Shown here in pieces: positions 24,577 through 33,417 of a DNA stretch of 64,000 bases (positions are counted from its first letter, which is position 1; the number at the start of each line of letters is the position of its first letter). Origin of the DNA: Candidatus Villigracilis propinquus (lineage in GTDB: Bacteria; Chloroflexota; Anaerolineae; Anaerolineales; Villigracilaceae); NCBI GenBank assembly GCA_016714565.1, contig JADKDM010000013.1:1-64000 (forward strand). The letters are read 5' to 3'. Position numbers and translations under genes: made by a program. The notes under the pieces were generated by a model. It was not told the DNA's origin. It did no database searches and saw only the letters and a list, made by a program, of their open reading frames with translations.

Positions 24577-26700
24577 CTATCGGTCCGGCCTGATGGTCAA
24601 CCTGCCGGTCTGGCGTTTGAGTTGACCGGTTACCTTCTTTTGCGCAACAGGCAGGGTCAGCCAGAAGGTGGTGCCTTTTCCGACTTCGCTTTCGATCCAG
24701 ATCTCACCGCCGTGTCCTAACACAGCGAGGCGGCAAAACGCCAGGCCAACGCCTAGACCGCCGGGGCGATCCTTGCCGCGCACACGGGTGAATTTATCAA
24801 AGATGCGTTCCTGGTCAATAGCGGCAATGCCGGGGCCGTTATCACGTACCCAGAATTTCACGAACACACCATCTGTAGTTTGCGCGCCGATCTCAATGCG
24901 CCCTTCAACAGGCGTAAACTTGATGGCATTTTCCATCAGGTTGATGAACACGCGGTGGATCATATCCACATCCACCCAAATAAGCGGGAGGATGCTGGTG
25001 GCTTTATTGATCAACGTCTGCTGGCGGCCGTTTACACCCGGCTCCACATCGCGGATGGCTTCGCGAACAAGCAGCACCGGGTCCACGGAATTTTGGTCCA
25101 TGATCTGCTGACCGGATTCAAGGCGGTTGATGTCCAACAAGGAATTGACCAGGCGTTGAATACGCGCCGTGGAATTCCGCGCGATATTGAGCATGGTATT
25201 AAGGGTTTCATCCTCAGGCATCAACCCGCTCATCATCTCAAGGCTCGAAACGATGTTTCCAAGCGGGGAACGCAGGTCATGATAGATCATCGAGGTCATA
25301 TCATCGCGCAGGGAATCCAATTCCTTGCGCTCGGTAATATCCCTCAATATCCACTGAACCGAGTCGGTCTCTTCAAACTCCACGCGGCGCGCATGAACTT
25401 CAACAGGGGTGGTCGCACCATCCTGGCGACGGATGCCGGATTCATAATTACATTCCTCATCGCGTTTCAGGACTTCAAAATTCAAACCCACCCTGCTCCA
25501 GTTGACCTCATGCAGCTGGTCAATGCTCATCGAATGCAACTGTTCAACAGTATAGCCGCTCAACGTCACAGCCTGGCGGTTCGCTTCCTGAACCCTGCCT
25601 TCCCAATCAGTGATGAGGATCGTGTCGACACTATCCTCGAAAAGTTCACGGTAATGCTGATGCGCATCCTGCAAACGCTCGAACAACTGCGCGTTCTGGA
25701 TGGTGGTACCCGCAAGGCTTCCCAAACCGGTCATCACCACCATGGCGTCCGGATCGAACGCACCGGAAATAGGATTGATCGCCTCAATCACGCCGATGAC
25801 TTTTCCCTGCGATTGGATCGGCGCGATGGCGATGGCACGGGTCTCGATTCCCCCGAACCCGTCCACTTCGGTAAAGCGCATTTCATATTTGACGGCTGGT
25901 ACGACCAACCCACGTCCGTCTTTGACCACCAGATTCGCCAACCCCTGTCCGGCAGGGATGCGCCGCCCGGGGATGTTGCCGGAGCTATGTCCTGCCGCGG
26001 CATTGAAAACAAGATCATTGCTGGCGCTGTCGATCATAGCGAGAGCCACCGTCTCCACCTGCAAGGCCTGCATGGTCTGGTTAAGGATGCGGCGCCAGAC
26101 ATCCGGCATTTCGAGGGAAGTGTTGATCGCAGCAGCGCCCTCTGCCAGCGCGGACATGACGCGAGCCGTCCGCTGGCTTTCGGTGTACAGACGCGCATTC
26201 AAAACCGCCACACTTGCCTGGTCGGCAATGGTCTGCATCAATTCAAGATGTTCTTCATTAAATGCGTTGGGGACGGAATGAACCAGTGTAAGCACGCCCA
26301 CCAATCGTTCGCGCGCCATTAGCGGCACGCAAATCGCGGATTTGGCGCCGCTGTTTTCCACAGAATCATCCGCGCGGCGAAGCCAGCGGTCATCCTTGCT
26401 GGTATCTGGCAAGAGGACTGATTTACGGTGCTGCACCACCCAGCCTGCAAGTCCACGCTCCACTGTATCCCGTAATTGCTGTGTGGTATGGTCGTGGAAT
26501 TGCTTCCCGTATACGATGGTCGCGTCCACAGGCTTGCCTAAGTCATCCATCACGACGATGCTGCCGCGCTCGCCGCCCACATATTGAATGGCGGCAAAAA
26601 GAAGGCGCTGCAAGACCGTGCGAAGATCCAACGCAGTGGCTACTTCACGGCTGACATTGATCAGTAATTCGAGGAGGGCGCGAGTACGGTCTTCTGGCAT
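24577..26700 (-). CDS. GAF-GAF-PAS sensor histidine kinase
   Basis: 707 aa, no membrane segments, so cytoplasmic. Order: GAF about 15-170, GAF about 185-345, PAS about 350-465 (ITDWEGRVQEANRQAVTLSG), HisKA with phospho-His474 in MIYHDLRSPLGN, and HATPase_c about 580-690 with N box LMENAIKF, G1 VRDNGPGI and G2 GLGVGLAFC. It senses a small ligand or redox cue via GAF domains and phosphorylates a partner. No response regulator is adjacent, so it is an orphan kinase here. ATG at 26700. Confidence 0.95.
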   Translation of the reverse strand: MPEDRTRALLELLINVSREVATALDLRTVLQRLLFAAIQYVGGERGSIVVMDDLGKPVDATIVYGKQFHDHTTQQLRDTVERGLAGWVVQHRKSVLLPDTSKDDRWLRRADDSVENSGAKSAICVPLMARERLVGVLTLVHSVPNAFNEEHLELMQTIADQASVAVLNARLYTESQRTARVMSALAEGAAAINTSLEMPDVWRRILNQTMQALQVETVALAMIDSASNDLVFNAAAGHSSGNIPGRRIPAGQGLANLVVKDGRGLVVPAVKYEMRFTEVDGFGGIETRAIAIAPIQSQGKVIGVIEAINPISGAFDPDAMVVMTGLGSLAGTTIQNAQLFERLQDAHQHYRELFEDSVDTILITDWEGRVQEANRQAVTLSGYTVEQLHSMSIDQLHEVNWSRVGLNFEVLKRDEECNYESGIRRQDGATTPVEVHARRVEFEETDSVQWILRDITERKELDSLRDDMTSMIYHDLRSPLGNIVSSLEMMSGLMPEDETLNTMLNIARNSTARIQRLVNSLLDINRLESGQQIMDQNSVDPVLLVREAIRDVEPGVNGRQQTLINKATSILPLIWVDVDMIHRVFINLMENAIKFTPVEGRIEIGAQTTDGVFVKFWVRDNGPGIAAIDQERIFDKFTRVRGKDRPGGLGVGLAFCRLAVLGHGGEIWIESEVGKGTTFWLTLPVAQKKVTGQLKRQTGRLTIRPDR

Positions 26701-26747
26701 ATCCTAAACCTGATTAAGTATAGTCCTTTTGGTACAATTAATCCACC

Positions 26748-27413
26748 ATGTCTCTTGACACTCAAAAAATCAGAGCCCTTTGCTTCGATGTGGATGGCAC
26801 TCTTAGCGACACAGATGACTTGTATGTACAAAAAATAACGCGTTTTTTTCCACGCTTTCTTTTTAATGAACCTAACCGCGCCGCGCGCCGCTTCATTATG
26901 TGGATTGAAGCTCCCGGGAACGCCCTGCTTGGTCTGGCCGATACGCTCGGGCTTGACGATGAGATGGTCGCTGTTCTAAATTGGTTTTCTCTGCACCGAA
27001 AACGCTCCTCGAAAACTTTCCTGCTCGTACCCGGCGTGGATGAAATGCTCAAACAGCTACACGGAAGATATCCCATGGCTGTGGTCAGTGCGAGGGATGA
27101 GCACGGCACCATGACCTTCCTTGAGCAATATGACCTTTTGAAATATTTTGATGCGGTTATCACTGGCTTATCCGCCCCGCACACAAAGCCCTACCCGGAT
27201 CCAATTTTGCTCGCCGCGAAAAAGATGAACGTCTCCCCCGAAAACTGCCTAATGATCGGCGACACCACCGTGGATATCCGCGCGGGCAAATCCGCTGGAG
27301 CGCAAACGGTTGGAGTGCTGTGCGGCTTCGGCGAGGAATTTGAGTTGAAGAAAATGGGAGCAGATCTGATTTTAAAAGACACACCAACACTGCTGGAGAT
27401 TTTAGGTAGTTAA
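26748..27413 (+). CDS. HAD-superfamily hydrolase, phosphoglycolate-phosphatase-like
   Basis: 221 aa. Motif I is CFDVDGTLSDTDD, motif II VVSARDEHG, motif III KPYPDPILLA and motif IV MIGDTTVDIRAGKSAGA. The cap is after motif I (IA). A TACAAT -10 lies just upstream, near 26735. Divergent from the histidine kinase gene. Substrate unknown; phosphoglycolate or a nucleotide are the usual candidates. Confidence 0.88.
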   Translation: MSLDTQKIRALCFDVDGTLSDTDDLYVQKITRFFPRFLFNEPNRAARRFIMWIEAPGNALLGLADTLGLDDEMVAVLNWFSLHRKRSSKTFLLVPGVDEMLKQLHGRYPMAVVSARDEHGTMTFLEQYDLLKYFDAVITGLSAPHTKPYPDPILLAAKKMNVSPENCLMIGDTTVDIRAGKSAGAQTVGVLCGFGEEFELKKMGADLILKDTPTLLEILGS

Positions 27414-27428
27414 GGTTTCGAGGGGCAG

Positions 27429-28550
27429 CTAATACTCAAAATATTTCTTCAAGTTTAGCATGTGCTTTTCAAGCACATGCCAGGTGACCAGCGAACCGAG
27501 AGAGGTAAGAGCAAAGGTCAACACAATATAAGCCAAATACACTTTCCAGCCCTTGCGATGTGTACCATCTATAAAGTCTAGTAACGTCAACGCAATTGGC
27601 ATGTGCAACAAATACATGGCATAACTGTATTTTCCGAAAAAAAGCAGAATCTTATTTCGGAAAACCCTTCGAATCAGGTTGTTTTCCGAGCCGGTTACAA
27701 GCACCCCGATCAGGCTGGCCGAAAAAAGTGGTATGAGTATATATGCCCAAACTGTGAAGGGCGCATTGCTGTAATAAGGTATCCAATTGGGGAACAAATA
27801 AATGCACAAGCCTGCGAAAGTCAAAAAGGAAACAATAAAAATCGGCAGGGAAAACAATCGTATCCGCTCCCGCCAGGCTGGATCCATGAAAAAGACGGCG
27901 AGCAAAGCACCAAAGATCAACTCGGAAAATCGCGTAAAGGTATCAAAGTAAAAAAAGATTGCAAATTGTCTGGAAGCATCCCAAAACAGAACTGCCTGAA
28001 GGCGGTAAAGGAAGGAAAACAAAATAGCACCCAGACCGATCTTAATCAATGCCTCCCTGCGGAAGTAATATACAACAAGAGGCCATATCAAATAAAATTG
28101 CTCTTCAATCGCAAGCGACCAGGTTGCCCCAAGATGGGCAGGCAGGCCGACTACCCCCAGGCGAACGATCCAATTTTGGATATACAAAAGTAGATATGGG
28201 GTTATGACGGGAATATTAGGGGTGTAGTCCGGGAGAAGCGTTGGGAGCAGGGCAAGCATTACGGCAATAAAAACATAATAAAGCGGAAAAATCCTTAATA
28301 TTCGGCGTGCGTAAAAAAATTTGAAATAATTATTCCCGCTTTTTGTTTTCAACAATATGGTGGTGATCAGAAAACCGGAAAGTACAAAGAAGACATCGAC
28401 ACCCAGCCAGCCGATATTGGCCAGGCTTGAAATAAAATGCAAAACTTCATGTTTCGTAAAATAAGCCGCCCGTTTGAATACATGAAAAGCAATAACAAGA
28501 ATAACTGCAATCCCTCGAAGGCTGTCTAATTCTTTCGCACGTTCATTCAT
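27429..28550 (-). CDS. Acyltransferase 3 (OafA/YrhL-like) membrane protein
   Basis: 373 aa from ATG at 28550; a TTG at 28604 is in frame but gives an extra 18 atypical residues. N-terminus MNERAKELDSLRGIAVILVI holds the family Arg (LRG), followed by the conserved LGVDVFFVLSGFLI and the YFYARRILRIFP Arg pair. About ten membrane helices. It acylates cell-surface carbohydrates using acyl-CoA from the cytoplasm. It follows the HAD gene convergently with a 15-bp gap. No polysaccharide cluster is adjacent. Confidence 0.9.
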   Translation of the reverse strand: MNERAKELDSLRGIAVILVIAFHVFKRAAYFTKHEVLHFISSLANIGWLGVDVFFVLSGFLITTILLKTKSGNNYFKFFYARRILRIFPLYYVFIAVMLALLPTLLPDYTPNIPVITPYLLLYIQNWIVRLGVVGLPAHLGATWSLAIEEQFYLIWPLVVYYFRREALIKIGLGAILFSFLYRLQAVLFWDASRQFAIFFYFDTFTRFSELIFGALLAVFFMDPAWRERIRLFSLPIFIVSFLTFAGLCIYLFPNWIPYYSNAPFTVWAYILIPLFSASLIGVLVTGSENNLIRRVFRNKILLFFGKYSYAMYLLHMPIALTLLDFIDGTHRKGWKVYLAYIVLTFALTSLGSLVTWHVLEKHMLNLKKYFEY

Positions 28551-28692
28551 GTACCCAACCTGTCCTTTGCTTAAAGTATCCGCAGATTTTACTGCCAAAT
28601 TCAAAGAAACAGAAAAACTCCCCTCTATCGCAGAAGATTAAGTTTAATACCCAATCAAATTTGTTTTGATTTTGGCGCTGGCTATTTTTCAA

Positions 28693-28738
28693 AAAGGAAA
28701 GGCGCAAGGTCATATGGAACCTTGCGCCTTTCCTTTGT
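28693..28738 (-). terminator. Terminator of the ABC exporter operon
   Basis: The minus strand reads AAAGGAAAGGCGCAAGGT, loop TCCATATG, ACCTTGCGCCTTTCCTTT and TTTG. The stem is 18 bp and perfect. It follows the ABC exporter stop at 28744 by a few bases. Confidence 0.92.
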
Positions 28739-28743
28739 ATTCG

Positions 28744-30762
28744 TTATGCAGCAGCGGACACTTCTTCCTGCTTTTTGAATTGGCTCATATACAGATCGTA
28801 ATAGAAGCCTTTCTTCTTGAGCAGTTCGGCGTGTTTGCCGCGCTCGATGATCTCACCTGCTTTTAGCACCAGGATCTGGTCCGCGTTTTGGATGGTGGAC
28901 AAGCGGTGCGCGATGACGAAGGAGGTACGGCTTTGAAGAAGCGCATCGAATGCTTTTTGGATGAGACGCTCGGTTCGTGTGTCCACGCTGGAAGTTGCTT
29001 CATCCAGAATGAGCACGCGTGGATCTGCCAGCGCAGCACGTGCAATCGAAAGCAGTTGCCGCTGTCCCTGAGAAAGACCCGAGCCGCGCTCGCCGAGAAC
29101 CGTCCCATATTTTTCGGGCAGGCGTTCGATGAACGTATCCGCATTGGCAAGTTTCGCCGCGGCGTAGACTTCTTCATCCGTGGCATCGGGGCGGCCAAAG
29201 CGGATGTTTTCCATCACAGAGGCGCTAAAGAGGAAGGTATCCTGCAGAACGATGCCGATCTGCTTGCGGAGCGAATCCGCGGTGACGTCGCGCACATCCA
29301 CGCCATCAATTTTGACCGAGCCATTTGTTACATCGTAGAAGCGCGGCAGCAGGTTGATGATGGTGGTTTTGCCCGCGCCAGTTGGGCCGACAATGGCGAT
29401 GGTCTGCCCAACTTCGGCAGAGAATGAAACTTTGTTCAAGACTGGCACGCCGTCTTCGTATGCATGGGAGACTTCATCAAAGTCAACCTTGCCCTTGATC
29501 TCGGCCATTGCTTTTGCGCCAGGCTTGTCGAAGACGGCGGGCTTTTCGTCGAGAATGGTGAAGATACGTTCCGCACCAGCCACCGCGTTTTGGATATTCG
29601 TCCACAAGACGGCGATCTGCTGAATGGGTTGGTTGAAGCGCTGCACATAAGCAAGGAAGGTGATCACCAAACCAAGCGTGACAGTGGTGCCAAACAAGGC
29701 ATCGCCAGTCAGCAAATACCAACCGCCCACACCTGTGACGATGGCAAGGCCGATATAGGAAAATGCTTCAAGGGTTGGAGCAAGCGCCGAGGTGTACGCC
29801 ACCGCGCGCACGTTCGCATCACGATTGGCTGCGTTGACTTCCTTGAACTGCTCGATGTTCTCATCCGCGCGGTTGAAAGCCTGCACTTCGCGGACGGAGG
29901 AAATGGTCTCCTGCAATTCAGCGTTGACGTTGCCGATCTCTTCGCGGCTCTTGCGGAAGGCTTTGCGCGCCTGCCCCGAGAACCAGATCGTGGCGATGAA
30001 CATCAACGGGGAAACCGCCAGAGAAAGCAAGGCAAACGGCAGGCTGGCGGTGAGCATGTTGTATGCCACCCAGACCAGCAAAAGAATACCGCTGAATACA
30101 TTGACGAGCGCGAACGAAAACGCCTGTTCAATGGCGGAGGTATCGTTCGTGATGCGGCTCATCAGGTCGCCTGCTTCGTGTTCGGCGTAGTAGCTCATGG
30201 AGAGTTCATGCAATTTCTCGAACACAGATAAACGAAGTTCACGCAGAACGTGCTGACCTGTCCATGCCATGACGAAGAAGGTTGCGCCTGTGAGAACGGA
30301 ACCGAGAACATACAGAACGATCACGATCAGGATCAGGCGGAACAAACCTTCGATGCGCTGATCATTTGTCGCCGTGGCAGGATCGGGGGTTACATATCCA
30401 CCCATGTGATAGGCGGCATACACGATCTGACGCGAGTAGGAAAGTGTGGATGGGTCTTCCGTTGTGCCGAGCCAGCAGCTCGAAGCGGCATTTTTGGTAT
30501 CTCCGCTGGCTGGGGCGGCAGGGGAAAGTTTTTCAAATGAAGACTGCCCAAGCGGCACGAGGAAACAGTCTGTGGCTTGTCCTGACAACTCAGGGGAAGT
30601 CACCTGACTCCAGGTGGTGATGATAACAAAGACCACCGCGAGTACGATCATGTACCAAAAGCGGCCAAAATATTTTCCGAGGCGACCGAGCGTTTCGCTC
30701 AGGTTGCGTGGTTTGATGGTGTCACGGTTGAGAATATCGCCAAAGCGGCCTGGGCCCATCAT
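28744..30762 (-). CDS. ABC exporter half-transporter with the canonical catalytic site (heterodimer subunit 2)
   Basis: 672 aa. A type I exporter: membrane domain about 1-400, NBD about 425-660. Walker A VGPTGAGKTTIIN, signature LSQGQRQL (non-consensus third residue) and Walker B VLILDEATSSVD with catalytic Glu. TM1 and TM2 are separated by a long extracytoplasmic insert of roughly 90 residues rich in Ser/Thr/Ala, with two Cys (TDCFL and SSCWLG). It starts 4 bp past the stop of the partner gene (30766). Substrate unknown; likely multidrug or lipid-type. Confidence 0.93.
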   Translation of the reverse strand: MMGPGRFGDILNRDTIKPRNLSETLGRLGKYFGRFWYMIVLAVVFVIITTWSQVTSPELSGQATDCFLVPLGQSSFEKLSPAAPASGDTKNAASSCWLGTTEDPSTLSYSRQIVYAAYHMGGYVTPDPATATNDQRIEGLFRLILIVIVLYVLGSVLTGATFFVMAWTGQHVLRELRLSVFEKLHELSMSYYAEHEAGDLMSRITNDTSAIEQAFSFALVNVFSGILLLVWVAYNMLTASLPFALLSLAVSPLMFIATIWFSGQARKAFRKSREEIGNVNAELQETISSVREVQAFNRADENIEQFKEVNAANRDANVRAVAYTSALAPTLEAFSYIGLAIVTGVGGWYLLTGDALFGTTVTLGLVITFLAYVQRFNQPIQQIAVLWTNIQNAVAGAERIFTILDEKPAVFDKPGAKAMAEIKGKVDFDEVSHAYEDGVPVLNKVSFSAEVGQTIAIVGPTGAGKTTIINLLPRFYDVTNGSVKIDGVDVRDVTADSLRKQIGIVLQDTFLFSASVMENIRFGRPDATDEEVYAAAKLANADTFIERLPEKYGTVLGERGSGLSQGQRQLLSIARAALADPRVLILDEATSSVDTRTERLIQKAFDALLQSRTSFVIAHRLSTIQNADQILVLKAGEIIERGKHAELLKKKGFYYDLYMSQFKKQEEVSAAA

Positions 30763-30765
30763 AGG

Positions 30766-32709
30766 TTAATGCTCCTCACGCAAAAGCTGCGAGTTATAAA
30801 TTTCTGCATAGATCGGTTCTTCTTCCATTAATTGAGCATGCTTGCCCTGGGCAACGACTTCGCCTTTTTCAAGCACGAGGATTCTGTCTGCGTTCATCAC
30901 GGTACTGATGCGCTGCGCGATGACAAAGGAGGTGCGTCCCTTCATGAGGGTTTCAAGCGCCGCCTGAATATGCGACTCGGTGGCGACATCCACACTGGAG
31001 GTGGAGTCATCAAGGATGAGAATGCGCGGGTTGAGCAGAAGCGCGCGCGCGATCGCCACACGTTGTTTTTGCCCGCCGCTCAAGGTGGTGCCGCGCTCGC
31101 CAACGTGTGTGTCGTATCCATCGGGGAAGGACATGATGAAATCATGCGCCGCCGCGGATTTCGCCGCTGCCTGAACTTCTTCAAATGTGGCTTCGGGTTT
31201 ACCGAAGGCAATGTTATCGCGGATGGTTCCGCTGAACAGGGTGGTCTCCTGAAGCACAATACCGATCTGCGAGCGGAGCGAATCAAGAGTGATGTCGCGC
31301 AGGTCGTGACCGTCAATGGTGATGCTGCCTTCGCTTGGGTCGTAGAAACGCGGCAGCAAATTGATGATGCTGGTCTTGCCTGAACCGGTTGCGCCGAGCA
31401 GAGCAATGGTCTCGCCTGATTTGGCTTCAAAATTAACGTTCTTGAGCACAGGGTCGCCGCCGCCAAAATACCGAAAGGTGACGTTGTCGAACTTCACATC
31501 GCCTTTGACGGAAGGAAGTGTGATGGCGTTGGGCTTATCCACAATATCACTCTTGGCATCAAGAATTTCAAAGATGCGGTCGGCAGATGTGGAGGCTTGT
31601 CCCAATTGCGTAATGATGAATCCAAGCTGGGCAATGGGAAAAAATAGGTACATCAGATAGAGGGAAAATTCCTGCCATGCGCCGATGCTTAATGTACCAA
31701 CGATAATTTGCTTGCCGCCGACATACAAAATGGCGGCCTGTCCGAGGTTGGCAATCAAGAATACCAACGGGAAAAGGAAAGTGAACAAACGCGAAACCGT
31801 GATGGCTTGATTCATTGTGTCATCCACTGCGACGCGGAATCTTGCCTGCTGCTGTTTTTCGCGCGTGAACGCCTTGATGACTTTGATGCCCGCAAGATTT
31901 TCCTGCAAGACCGTATTCAACATTGAAAGTTTTTGCTGCACCTTCGCGAATAACGGCTGGCTGATGGTCCCGAAGATCATGAACAACACCAACGCCACGG
32001 GCAGGATCGGCATGGCCGTCCAAGCGAGTGAGACGTTCGATGTAAACAAAATGATGATGGTACCCACCAGCAAAATGATGGAGCCTACAAGTTGAAGCAA
32101 CGCCTGCCCTATGAACAGACGAACTTTTTCCACATCGTCCGTGGCGCGGATCATCAACTGGCCCGTCTGATTCTTATCATGATAGGAAAAAGACAGCTGC
32201 TGAATTTTCGCATACAGGTCATTGCGCAGATCATACGCAACAGCCTGTGAGTTCTTCTCCGCCCAGAACGCCTGCAGGAAGGAGAAGAGTCCGCGCAGGA
32301 TGGCAAAGATGACGATCGCGACCAGAGCAGTTGTCAGCGCGCGGGGAGCGTTGGTTACATCCGCTTCAAGCGCCGCCTTGAGCTGGTCAAACGACGTAGC
32401 AGAGTCGTAGCTGAGGGCTTCGAGAATCTTCGGCAGCGCCGCGCTCATAAATGCGGCGGGGATTTTTTCCAGCGCCTGTAACACCTGGTCGGCAATATAT
32501 CCGCTGGTGACTGCGTCGATCACGTTGCGGATCATGCGCGGCACAGCGAGCTGCGAGAGTGTGGCAATGATGAGGAAGAGATATGGCCACAATGCCTGAC
32601 GGCCATACTTGGTCAGGTAGCGGATGGCGCGGTTGATGCCTTTAAAGGATGGACGCTGTCCACCTCCACGGCGTGTGCTTGTATTGGGTCGGGTCATGGT
32701 TGCTTGCAA
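30766..32709 (-). CDS. ABC exporter half-transporter with a degenerate catalytic site (heterodimer subunit 1)
   Basis: About 647 aa from TTG at 32709, which has AAGGAG seven bases upstream; the ATG at 32697 has no such site at good spacing. Membrane domain about 35-375, NBD about 405-640. Walker A LLGATGSGKTSIIN, signature LSGGQKQRVA, and Walker B ILILDDSTSSVD where Asp replaces the catalytic Glu. That is the pattern of the TM287-like subunit of heterodimeric exporters. A MarR regulator is immediately upstream. The N-terminus has a basic Arg/Gly-rich stretch (TRRGGGQRPSFK). Confidence 0.93.
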   Translation of the reverse strand: MQATMTRPNTSTRRGGGQRPSFKGINRAIRYLTKYGRQALWPYLFLIIATLSQLAVPRMIRNVIDAVTSGYIADQVLQALEKIPAAFMSAALPKILEALSYDSATSFDQLKAALEADVTNAPRALTTALVAIVIFAILRGLFSFLQAFWAEKNSQAVAYDLRNDLYAKIQQLSFSYHDKNQTGQLMIRATDDVEKVRLFIGQALLQLVGSIILLVGTIIILFTSNVSLAWTAMPILPVALVLFMIFGTISQPLFAKVQQKLSMLNTVLQENLAGIKVIKAFTREKQQQARFRVAVDDTMNQAITVSRLFTFLFPLVFLIANLGQAAILYVGGKQIIVGTLSIGAWQEFSLYLMYLFFPIAQLGFIITQLGQASTSADRIFEILDAKSDIVDKPNAITLPSVKGDVKFDNVTFRYFGGGDPVLKNVNFEAKSGETIALLGATGSGKTSIINLLPRFYDPSEGSITIDGHDLRDITLDSLRSQIGIVLQETTLFSGTIRDNIAFGKPEATFEEVQAAAKSAAAHDFIMSFPDGYDTHVGERGTTLSGGQKQRVAIARALLLNPRILILDDSTSSVDVATESHIQAALETLMKGRTSFVIAQRISTVMNADRILVLEKGEVVAQGKHAQLMEEEPIYAEIYNSQLLREEH

Positions 32710-32813
32710 AGTGGTACTCCTTATAAAATTTAACAAGGGCGACAATGCCGCTCTTAAAACATATCAAATCATTATGGGAAAAATGTGTAGAAGATGGTGA
32801 TACATTGTGTAAA

Positions 32814-33263
32814 TTATTTCTTCTCGTCCATTTTTTGGGCGGCCTGTGTGAGAAGGGTCAGAGCATCGGATATCTTTGCGTGATCCTCTACATCCAAATT
32901 GCTGACAAGTTCACCCATCCAACGATAGCGTTCCTCAATGCCATCGTTCACAAGTTTTTCACCAGCAGGAGTAAGCCGTAGATTTTTTGCACGGCGGTCG
33001 TTTGGGTCTTCGGCACGTTCAAGGTAACTGCTTTGCACGAGTTTCTCCACAAGCTGGCTGGCGGCGGCGGCGGAAATATCAAAGCGCTCGCTGATCTCGG
33101 AAAGGCCTGTGGTGCCTTTGTAATGCAGTTGCATGAGGATGCTGAACTGCGGCATGGACAATCCCGTGGATTTGGCAAATTGGCTCCAACCGCGCATGGA
33201 ACGGTGCATGAATACATCCATCCATTCGCGCAGGGGCTGGGTAACCCGAACTGGTTTTGACAT
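32814..33263 (-). CDS. MarR family transcriptional regulator
   Basis: 149 aa. The winged helix-turn-helix runs MQLHYKGTTGLSEISERFDISAAAASQLVEKLVQSSYLERAEDPNDRRAKNL; the ...DPNDRRAK... wing is a MarR hallmark. Start ATG at 33263 with AAGAAGG upstream. It is the first gene of a minus-strand operon with the two ABC half-transporters, so it probably represses that exporter and is released by a ligand that may also be the substrate. Confidence 0.93.
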   Translation of the reverse strand: MSKPVRVTQPLREWMDVFMHRSMRGWSQFAKSTGLSMPQFSILMQLHYKGTTGLSEISERFDISAAAASQLVEKLVQSSYLERAEDPNDRRAKNLRLTPAGEKLVNDGIEERYRWMGELVSNLDVEDHAKISDALTLLTQAAQKMDEKK

Positions 33264-33282
33264 AGTTAAGCCTTCTTTTTAG

Positions 33283-33296
33283 TTAAGTGAACTTGA
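33283..33296. promoter_or_regulatory. Candidate MarR operator
   Basis: TTAAGTGAACTTGA is an imperfect dyad (5 of 6 pairs) that sits 20 bp upstream of the MarR start codon, in the divergent region with the TIR gene. Weak evidence: position and symmetry only. Confidence 0.35.
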
Positions 33297-33417
33297 ATGT
33301 ATTCCAATATCTGATTTTGGTCAAGGAAAAGGGCGTTAAATTATTATTAGAGAAAAGGCATAGAAAGTTTTCACAAAATCCACTGTTTGAATGGTAAGAT
33401 ACTAATATTGGGATACC

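Noticed and set aside
24880..26322. 480-codon open frame on the plus strand
   Set aside because: It is antisense to the histidine kinase gene, whose GAF, PAS, HisKA and HATPase motifs are complete. Composition and lack of any motif show it is a shadow.
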